A stretch of 40,825 bases of DNA from Bacteroidales bacterium. Its GTDB lineage: Bacteria; Bacteroidota; Bacteroidia; Bacteroidales; Muribaculaceae. The translations under genes were made by a program, and so were the position numbers. The notes beneath the pieces are model-generated. The model saw only the letters and a program-made list of their open reading frames with translations. It ran no database searches and had not been told where the DNA came from. Within the stretch, counting starts at the first letter, position 1. The number at the start of each line of letters is the position of its first letter. Below, in pieces: positions 34,401 through 38,446 of this stretch. The stretch spans positions 1 to 40,825 of the forward strand of contig JAJBVP010000071.1 in NCBI GenBank assembly GCA_020859755.1. The letters run 5' to 3'.

Positions 34401-34972
34401 CCAACCTCTCCAAGATGGTCATGAACTTCAAGAAGAGCGAATACGACAAGGTGACCACGCTCAACGTGAACAACAGGTCGGTAAGTCGCGGCACCGGCTC
34501 AGGCGAGGCGATCATCTACTTCCCCAACCAGGCTTCGATTGACCTGTTCAAGGCCAAGGCCACCGTGACAGGCAACTTCCAGTATGTCATCAGCACCGCA
34601 GAGTGCCCCGACGGTGTGGAGGAGGCCCCTGTTACCACCATCACCGTCCCCGCGCGGACCACGACCTTAACGGTTACCGAATCGGTCGGCGAGAATGTGG
34701 TGATAGAAGGCTCAGGATTGACCTCAGTGACCATATCCTCGCTTCCCAAGAAGCTAACGATCGTGGCTCCCAAGCTCACGGCAATGTCAGTGACGGCCAC
34801 CAGTGCCCAGATCAACGCCTGCGAAAGCGTCACGATCACTACCGGGAAGACCCTCACCATCATGGTGCCCACCGCAGCTGTCAAGACTGCCGCTGGCAAT
34901 AAGTTCACCATCAACGCCTCCAAGATCTCTTGGGTCGTTACTACCTCTTCCTCCACCGGTAAATCAAAATAG
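22424..34972 (+). CDS. Giant (4182 aa) secreted multi-domain protein with leucine-rich repeats and C-terminal tandem repeats
   Basis: Signal peptide 1-22. Residues 24-500 hold three beta-sandwich domains, perhaps of the Bacteroidetes TANFOR/Fn3-like type. A charged coiled coil (about 566-605) follows. The long middle (about 620-2140) is Gly-rich beta with amphipathic strands (GRLGGWKLSVDKLLMSIV, GLIEVEGRLGF), a Cys/Gly-rich part near 1920-2060, and four Glu/Thr/Ser-rich low-complexity inserts (about 1014-1046, 1346-1412, 1525-1560, 1762-1789). Residues 2142-2890 are mixed alpha/beta. Internalin/BspA-like leucine-rich repeats (LKQIDLSGNLITEF, LEKLDISSNRVVNF) lie near 2899-3062, 3243-3530 and 3613-3730. 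Four tandem repeats fill 3730-4165. No T9SS tail, lipobox or membrane anchor was seen. It starts 4 nt after the 192-aa gene and ends 3 nt before the Fn3 gene. Probably a surface or envelope-spanning scaffold or adhesin; function unproven. Confidence 0.88.
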   Translation: MKSINKILLTMMMALASLGAAAQSVNINITPRYNPMPPNLALYYEKMGEMFSVVVSNPEDSPLRLYFGLTLEQLTGEDGNLLYIQLPAQHRRPPMETCILSMSPSTTVNLNQMRLNDLFSWYAVSEFSGVDALLADANVLTGELGMLPEGTYKLTLIARNYDMSGDNNVVSDPSQATCTFTVCYRAEAPRITTLNPLVDPTVIEQQKNYPHYRSDVPEDTPVIDFTKPTNWGWTSSTLSCNATAQIQYALEFYKYQEPFTLDQLEANPFLKSYTTPYQFANSLMIDAQLSNVNFDPGYYYAVRVHAKPDIDRDVLDPRYFMIQNNGYGEWSLIRCASSSTFNEITEEIEHGEDWMATITHPKLTKPATNSEPFTVLARVTGNSLDLAWEASELLENDSESKFNAEWFKKLKLTYTVKIFKYTDLAEKDIDKITSGDPVYEKKGIEKTELSIPWEDLQNKVTTGSTYFVQVVPVLPEDYDAQIEEEAIIFTGSGRNCATISYYIEAAQKFEACNAGDFTNPVSVDLGQSITEKDKKTIYIGSADPDQCFELMITKASRTSTTADEITTKEKELKTAQEELAKATTDAAKKTAQEKIDKLTKEIADLKAKQGTDTGTKTYEYNGNGYVIWRPYGNSRQVQVNVDLKNIQVTSINGKNVVFKGTATSTKWEDDAKIPYSLISLGMEKATGLVTSETTATEVGSDTADGVKKILKLEDVQEAVEDYWNLIEGGGEMAQQIFHLCDGGAYSKPLTLPLCFANDDLMDESWAQYFNVSLMDMEFGPDRAQMGCLLMFKVPGASVSKSTKSSTGTDSIATTDVLALVAPRLCIRPNRLWAAEGEIGLLYDTSVKEGGDDGFVFTFKAPTNWESLIGENGGCGMHFDYDVDANKMKTWRFVLSADVSVPGLLNLAETAPPKIHAQCEIENWSDWLVEVDMEEFKHEDLPGYSFKPGRVLYDHSSQWNWSKGSEKVKNAMNVPDGYDWSKWGAGIKGQTVEWQGLYMDSVIVTFPQCIEIKQSASKSDDEVDENANSTTEVSTAEAEEEKEPIDTSKNLKFMIDNLLWDKTGLSCEASLNNIVSLSTGRLGGWKLSVDKLLMSIVQSDFKKGSLQGQIGVPLIGGLDYECAFNFVTQSEVANRSSQPSSWETGKRKFHMWFEINQPDSIQSVNLFLGDLNFNEYGTYLLVDYLSGADTQIEFMASGTVTIGGGSKSKGAASTKTPLGLSIPGVRFTGLRVANYNKKYSEAKEWADDYVDNFYSQMESQDQQRFNTIWGSKDAYATEVARTLSHTTNSSGKDDTLVGTDNSSNSLYFNIGKWSLASEEKKVWGDSFKIEDFDIKTKTKDPKVTTTEDVDPEEAIVSEAEETTGLEGLEGTEASADVTTTTEAATTAITTDATATTTTTAETDSNTAAEPEKKDLYKGLYVFGKVGLTNNNTGSGVTGKLGMTLWCKVGKEGDTFSDWSFNYSHCTVDTMMVNGKIGGLIEVEGRLGFANKKDTEGREGKGFAGGLKVDVMGLFKLDCQGGFYQVEKDSDEKKEDGETDSEATSTEATTTEEAAEEKKSTYKAGFLYADASGFTIPMGPVSLSGIQFGFYINYSLANADLTAYSSSKGIQSSSEGEGDNKTTSVSSSNSYDLATQLKNPILKYKSYGGCLGVTMSMGTKDLVSGNFLGCLFYDADKDQLSRLQLQGKVKALDGLLNAKCNVLYENTITGGDSPDERKAFELNLTVDVACDMAKEANKFLGNDDNLKAIAATVDKVNLTGMGQEKDSDNNSDTADTDAKSASSKEEKKKDSALKMTTGVNINMNLMFGYYPNGRTLSNGTVYKKKTNYWHVYIGEPDPDKRCRITFIDFDADIKVAKVKAKVYCDAYVCFGNELPGNGQLPALPTKVQEFLDGKSTSSKLKTSASYEKLNKVRSEVLAKGPGCLSDVNSKGGVQFGFCAGAEFSCEAVLAYATLEAILGLDVVLTAYDNCDCINGGTLGGKGGFYAMGQVYGYLHGTVGLMLNLGFWKGKFPLVDVAFGALLKGGCPHPSWAYGKVRVKGSVMGGLFSFNRSAELHVGRVCIPRVGSPLNDFDLFNDWTIGYEEEGEGWNDDVAISPLHASGSFQTNASINRDIGLFDEDKYNSTMGMSGSEEKDAAATQASTRYFRFYLGEWVKGAGRSKGTKAVTLMGETGEPIELSYGSRESDKDFAITMPALEELTDYTLTLRGYAKECEADGTKEGDPWNWDSAQQKDVREKYEDIKTLYFRTKKKSSDWGENTAIVIPSNGAASRYDLANPMLAFTSNRSDLLDDPDYEYYADLLVERPEIGEGFYGLADVSYDTNGNRLTTTRSQYERLRVRGDYYKGVDMTNPKYPNGFNYECYIVGLQTPLPESTFQRGMFYRYKFYRINKANRQAFLNRQRDTYKSMIGDLNGDLADVTGAVQEELAAYYDELEQEYGAQSMEMRLQTLSSSEYIVDGEFREDLYTLDATVNTVDTNLADKIARGGTTVRFRQTQSIPWGDGTKWVTDAGQLQMYPSELLTYSSPTMLNDPYLWLSYWQNKSIVLAQAEGGVELPKHRWHRYKVRPTCLGLRVKFSNKGKYFNKWRRNQNLNEFKRFTGATADQEFREEIDPMYTDKWLNFKQDYLFASQLPNALTYDLVAQYMADANLANEVTLTLRHDILQVLPSKYADNSDIDWIAGMDQEHTDEKCASFVTEWTDKTHSFYQNDARYKSLLYGGGKVFSDTLSMQMGITSHIYSADRYAYRIAQPENKLNKCRHLFDDYMLNDEWHQDNEGHTYFMRGAGGQYRESFDGEKFAANVKGMRFILRTPSAWNFSGQGDSLMIAPRRGGVDQCVMEVPVSWTYKANSTTTNYSTGQPTYTSEDYVYFQDEVFYKYIKNNLLAATGIQVGEDDQKRILRTQLKSVTDIDLVYQQNGTNVSDVSGIDMMPNLRSFRWSLPKGQKATGVDGLNRLSNLRKIRIEGYNLVIPSINICDMDSLEECILTNLSNATGTVLSMSPNDYVGLQGFRMGNNPMLKKLDLSGNHTITELDLSESPLLEDLDIQGCTVSELDLTVTPRLTRAAVGRQWKETKASNGLGQLVQFGVNKVKVNKTSQAYTYMENHGAGLYSTNDLSSYKSSDDCAHVQMETLAEDTGWANVHFNLMDDAMQCAIYEQFGKYDGPVFSGSGYTADTSDRLYKASNNYRGVKDSSLSDEEKAQAYLPIDTLNSTWDEYRETVRQYYQGKSTPSTLKEWKRWYTLDLDQLAAAEAISYTGRGIKNIDGLPRYMPNLKQIDLSGNLITEFNATPWLNLEKLDISSNRVVNFTPGTSTYRSLNVSNNLLAKLDLKSQSALESLWANENFLANLEHLSDCSKLSEIYLYGNRFEYIDLTPMSNTGSGVTIDLGGNALDITDENKMLLPTNVSELHIDKTLALKSSTLDLSGYSSLKSLYADGMQGVTTLVPPAAIKILSAPNSSVKKVATTAIARTGNTLSSFRSLSTFNMRGSQLSGTITANLGVGALTSLDVTDAAHTQVTISNYNSRLMRLAVGQPSANSGMAKKLCFTNVNAMARYDKEWRLLADNDGVVAFMSGEDPGDVEIEEISEEDRKMREVLGETVYLHLYKKYTPDKRYFTENDAGLITHLSIPNLQVALVDSTFMSYFFNAFSADLSGNNISMLEVPSRIFGVDVSGNSTLASLDFDPSRLQQANVSNTNLGATQIENLLNGYTAGSFYLYKLKRLKAEGMTNARFDSELTLKSTALTNLALSGASLPALRVDVLPDSLEISANDLTQIVIDVAGRRIYDVKRFAVTSQKPVTVYLPDGDTKNWFNTAQSRGNVALNAPEVNVVIDASRCPNSVAASTATTYNVDEEVSNVTLTESKFTGDSEYTLKSTNLKRLVVKAMPNTLDVAGAYLSEIRMDIPPSAYRKDHNQWRIESTVSVKVYVPSEEAQNMFKSKVTADFTPTFIIDASKCPNGFDDDEITINSPAPESYDLNSTELNTITFNALPSSLDLTAPNLSKMVMNFKKSEYDKVTTLNVNNRSVSRGTGSGEAIIYFPNQASIDLFKAKATVTGNFQYVISTAECPDGVEEAPVTTITVPARTTTLTVTESVGENVVIEGSGLTSVTISSLPKKLTIVAPKLTAMSVTATSAQINACESVTITTGKTLTIMVPTAAVKTAAGNKFTINASKISWVVTTSSSTGKSK

Positions 34973-34975
34973 AAT

Positions 34976-37300
34976 ATGAGCAAATACAAAAAATATCTCA
35001 CAGCCCTGGCCTTCCCGACCCTCCTCGCGGGGTCGCTGATGGCCCAACTCCCAGTGGATGACGATGATGACGACGATTTCGATGGGGCAATAGAATTCCC
35101 CTCCTACGTGGTCACCGCCGAGGATTCCGCTGCCTATATCCAGCAACTGATCCAGCAAAGCCAGCGCCAGCACGCCGACCCCTCCTTTGTTCCCTTGGGT
35201 TCCGACCTCAAGGACCCAGGCACCGACTCGGTGCGGCCCGTCAAGCCCTACAAGTTCTACGCGATCGGTCGCAGCTATGGCGACTCCATTGTGCTGCGTT
35301 TCATGCCCGACGAGTACGCCCCCTGGAAAGAGGCCGCCTACTACGGCTACCTGATTCTCCGCTTCGACGACCGCGGGAAGATGGACACCCTGGCTCGCTG
35401 CCTCAAGCCGCTGTCGCTCCAAGAGTTCGAAACCCGCTACGCGCCTGAGGACACAATGGCCGGTGTCGCCGCCAACGCCCTCTACTCCCGGGCCACGGCC
35501 GTGCCCGAGCTAAGCTCCGTCGGCGCCATCTTCGACAAATACGAGGAACAACAGACGCGCTATAGCGAGGCGCTGATCGCCGCCGAGTTCCGCGCCGACC
35601 TGGCCCAGGCTATGGGAAACCGCTTCGTCGACCGCCGAGTGCTCGAGGGCAAGCAGTACTCCTATATCATCCGGCCGCTCATCCCTGATTCGGTGATGCC
35701 CTTCGAGCAGGCCCAGTTGACAGTGAAGAACAACGTGTTCCACCGCCCCGCGTTCGAGCCGGCTCTCACCGACTCCCTCGACGAAAACGGATGCTCGATC
35801 ACCCTCTACTGGCCCCTCGACGAGGAGTACTCGGCATTCGACATCGAGCGCCGATCTCCGGGACAGACCTGGCGACGCCTCAACAGCGTCCCTTACATGG
35901 TAACAACTACTTTTGAGGAGTTCCCCAAAGAAAACCACTATTTCGACAACAACCTCGAGGTGGGCGACTACGAGTACCGCCTGCGCGGCTACGACTCCTT
36001 TGGCGGAATAAGCGAATGGAGCCCCGTCTACAAGACACGCCTCCCCGACATGATCGGTCCCATGCCCGCAAGCATCTGGCAATTCGAGATCGACCGCCAG
36101 TCGGAGCCGGGGAAAATATTCGCCGACATCAAATGGGAGCAGGACTCAATCTCCCCCGACTTCATCGGTTACAACACCTACTACTTCAAGGAGGGTGACA
36201 AGGACCATTGGATCAAGCTTAACCCCGAAGGCTTGATCCCACCCACCGCGCGGCAATACCGCACCGAGGTCACCGACCTCTCAACGGGCGTGGTGGTAGT
36301 GGCTGCCGTCGACACCGCCGGCAACGAGACCGGATCGGTGCCCCAGGTGCTGCATATCCACGACCTGGTGCCCCCCGTGAAGCCCTCGGGCCTGCGAGCC
36401 CTCGTCTCCCCGCTGGGCGATATCGTGCTGTCGTGGAAACCCAACCCCGAGCGCGACATCCGAGGCTACCAGCTCTACAGCGCCAACGACTCCACCCACG
36501 AGTTCATGGCCGTTCAGGGTACGTTTACCCGCGACACCGTATGCGTCGATAAGATCCAAGTATTCGGCCTCAACCAGAAATACATCTACTATAAGCTGCG
36601 CGCCTACGACCTTGCCGGCAACCCCTCCGAGATGTCCGACATCCTTCAGGTGGCCCGCCCGTCGCTCGACAAACCCCAGATGTGCGTCTCACACAGCTGG
36701 GAGGAATCCGACTCGGGCATTACCCTGCGATGGCTTACCCAAGCCGACCACACTGTGGCCAAGTACCGCCTGATGCGTCGCCTCGACAGCGAACGCGAGT
36801 GGACCCTCGCCCAAGAATACCCCGGCGAAGCCGCTCAGGACGACGGCCTGCTCATCACCTTCGACAACCCTCCCTGCAACCGCCAGGAGAAGTACAACTA
36901 CGCCATCGAGGCCGTCAACGCAATCGGCCTCAGCTCCGACCGCAGCTACACCGTGTCACTGCGCCACCGCGGGCCCGACCTGGTCGACGTGCCTATCAAT
37001 CTCAAAGGCCGATTTGACACCGACCTGCGGCGCGCCGTGCTCGAGTGGGCACTGCCTGGCGGCGCTCCTTCAGGCTACTCCTGGCTCGTCTACTTCCAGC
37101 CCGAAGGTGGCGATATGGCTCTCCTGCGATCCTTCTCCAACGAGCAAACCGGATGCGTGCTCAACGTGCTATCCCCCGGAAAGACCGGTATCTTCCAGGT
37201 GATGCTCCAATGGGACGACGGCCGATACTCCCCCATGTCGGCCTTCGTCGAGCTCGAGCGTCCCGAGGAAAAATTCGATGACCAGCAAAACGACCAGTGA
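34976..37300 (+). CDS. Secreted fibronectin-type-III repeat protein
   Basis: 774 aa. The signal peptide ends near residue 24 (SLMAQ), followed by seven aspartates in a row (28-34). An N-terminal domain (about 60-255) has YAIGRSYGDSIVLRFMPDEY and GYLILRFDD, itself Fn3-like with a helical insert. About five Fn3 domains follow (near 265-352, 357-457, 464-552, 565-665, 668-765), recognised by repeated SITLYWPLD, DIVLSWKPNPERDIRGYQLY and YYKLRAYDLAGNPSE patterns. No sorting tail, lipobox or catalytic motif, so it may stay in the periplasm or be bound by another exported protein. It lies 3 nt after the giant gene and 2 nt before the lipoprotein gene, so it is tightly coupled. Likely a structural partner of the giant protein; that is inferred from position. 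Confidence 0.87.
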   Translation: MSKYKKYLTALAFPTLLAGSLMAQLPVDDDDDDDFDGAIEFPSYVVTAEDSAAYIQQLIQQSQRQHADPSFVPLGSDLKDPGTDSVRPVKPYKFYAIGRSYGDSIVLRFMPDEYAPWKEAAYYGYLILRFDDRGKMDTLARCLKPLSLQEFETRYAPEDTMAGVAANALYSRATAVPELSSVGAIFDKYEEQQTRYSEALIAAEFRADLAQAMGNRFVDRRVLEGKQYSYIIRPLIPDSVMPFEQAQLTVKNNVFHRPAFEPALTDSLDENGCSITLYWPLDEEYSAFDIERRSPGQTWRRLNSVPYMVTTTFEEFPKENHYFDNNLEVGDYEYRLRGYDSFGGISEWSPVYKTRLPDMIGPMPASIWQFEIDRQSEPGKIFADIKWEQDSISPDFIGYNTYYFKEGDKDHWIKLNPEGLIPPTARQYRTEVTDLSTGVVVVAAVDTAGNETGSVPQVLHIHDLVPPVKPSGLRALVSPLGDIVLSWKPNPERDIRGYQLYSANDSTHEFMAVQGTFTRDTVCVDKIQVFGLNQKYIYYKLRAYDLAGNPSEMSDILQVARPSLDKPQMCVSHSWEESDSGITLRWLTQADHTVAKYRLMRRLDSEREWTLAQEYPGEAAQDDGLLITFDNPPCNRQEKYNYAIEAVNAIGLSSDRSYTVSLRHRGPDLVDVPINLKGRFDTDLRRAVLEWALPGGAPSGYSWLVYFQPEGGDMALLRSFSNEQTGCVLNVLSPGKTGIFQVMLQWDDGRYSPMSAFVELERPEEKFDDQQNDQ

Positions 37301-37302
37301 TT

Positions 37303-37968
37303 ATGCGCCTACTAATTAATATACCCGCATTGGCCCTGCTTGCCGCCACCATGTCGAGCTGCGGCATCTTTGGCGACATGGACTCCACCGACTTCGCTAC
37401 AGCCATGGATCTCAACCGCCACGACATCTCCCTGATGGTGGGCGACACCTTCCAGCTCGAGGTAACCTACGCCCCCGAGACTGCCAAGGCCCCCGACACC
37501 TATTGGGAGGTGATGCAAGGCATGACCATCACCTCGGTCGACCCCCAGGGAGTGGTCACCGCCACTCAGGTCGGCGAGAGCCTGATCCGTGCCCGCGCCA
37601 CCGCCAACAGCCTCACCGACACCTGCCATGTGTCGACATTCGCTCGCTGGGAATGGGCCGATATACCTAACAACGAATACGACATGGTGGTCTACGCCGA
37701 CGTCCAAGCCCACGGCCTCAGCAACAACGGCATCCAGGTGGCCGCATTCATCAACAACCAGCTACGCGGATTGGGCGAGGTGAGCACCTCCCAGGACCGC
37801 ACCTACACCCGCATCCGCGTGTGGCACTCCTATCCCCAGGGTGGCACCGTCACCTTCCGCTACTACATCCCCGCGCAAGCACGAGCCGGCCTGCTCGACT
37901 ACTCCACCACATTCTCGGGCGAAACCCAAGGATCCCTGTCTAACCTCATCCCAATGCAACCGCAATGA
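37303..37968 (+). CDS. Lipoprotein with BIG2 domain and shared surface module
   Basis: 221 aa from ATG 37303, 2 nt after the upstream stop. A GTG at 37297 is in frame but overlaps the previous stop. MRLLINIPALALLAATMSSC is a lipoprotein signal. Residues about 40-110 form a BIG2-type Ig-like domain (ISLMVGDTFQLEVTYAP, ITSVDPQGVVTATQVGESLIRA). Residues about 120-221 are the module found in the two T9SS-sorted proteins: YDMVVYADV, IQVAAFINNQLRGLGE, IRVWHSYPQGG, VTFRYYIPA, GSLSNLIPM. The lipid anchor makes it a candidate membrane tether carrying the same interaction surface as the sorted proteins. Its last 4 nt overlap the next gene (ATGA), a sign of translational coupling. Confidence 0.86.
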   Translation: MRLLINIPALALLAATMSSCGIFGDMDSTDFATAMDLNRHDISLMVGDTFQLEVTYAPETAKAPDTYWEVMQGMTITSVDPQGVVTATQVGESLIRARATANSLTDTCHVSTFARWEWADIPNNEYDMVVYADVQAHGLSNNGIQVAAFINNQLRGLGEVSTSQDRTYTRIRVWHSYPQGGTVTFRYYIPAQARAGLLDYSTTFSGETQGSLSNLIPMQPQ

Positions 37969-38441
37969 AAATCAACAAGATACTTCTGGCCGCGATATTG
38001 GCTTTCGCTGCCCCGGGCCTCGCCTCGGCGGCCCAAAGCTTTGAGGCCCTGCGAGTGGTGCTCACCGACGGCACTTCCCAAGTCGTAACCCTTAGCGACG
38101 ACCTCAAGATCACCACCGTCGACAACGAGCTGCGCATCAACTCAGCCTCCGAGGGCACCGCCGTGGTCTACGACCGTGACCAGGTGGAGAACATTCTCTA
38201 CGTCGGCTCGGACGCCGATTTGGGCTACGTCCAATCCATCGGCGTCGACGGCTCCTTGCGCCAGGCAATCGACCTGTGCGACATCCCCGCCGGCACCGAG
38301 GTGACCGTGGCCTCGATCGACGGCCGGCTCGTGGCCCACTACGTCACCGCCGGACGCGGCCAGATCGACCTCTCCTCCCTCGCCACCGGCGTTTACATCG
38401 TCAAGGCCGGCAATATCGCTGTTAAAATCTATAAAAAATAA
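37965..38441 (+). CDS. Small T9SS-sorted protein
   Basis: 158 aa. The signal peptide ends near residue 24 (LASAAQ). A short beta domain (about 25-82: LRVVLTDGTSQVVTLSDDLKI, then DRDQVENILYV) resembles the N-terminus of the next protein. A T9SS type A sorting tail follows (about 85-158: EVTVASIDGRLV ... LSSLATGVYIVKAGNIAVKI). Half of the protein is therefore the sorting signal, and the displayed part is about 60 residues. Its ATG overlaps the previous stop. It may be a small surface cap or adaptor; no function is known. Confidence 0.84.
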   Translation: MKINKILLAAILAFAAPGLASAAQSFEALRVVLTDGTSQVVTLSDDLKITTVDNELRINSASEGTAVVYDRDQVENILYVGSDADLGYVQSIGVDGSLRQAIDLCDIPAGTEVTVASIDGRLVAHYVTAGRGQIDLSSLATGVYIVKAGNIAVKIYKK

Positions 38442-38446
38442 GCGCC

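Noticed and set aside
33611..34915. C-terminal repeats as a recombination or CRISPR-like DNA array
   Set aside because: The similarity is at protein level; the DNA copies differ greatly and are too long and irregular.
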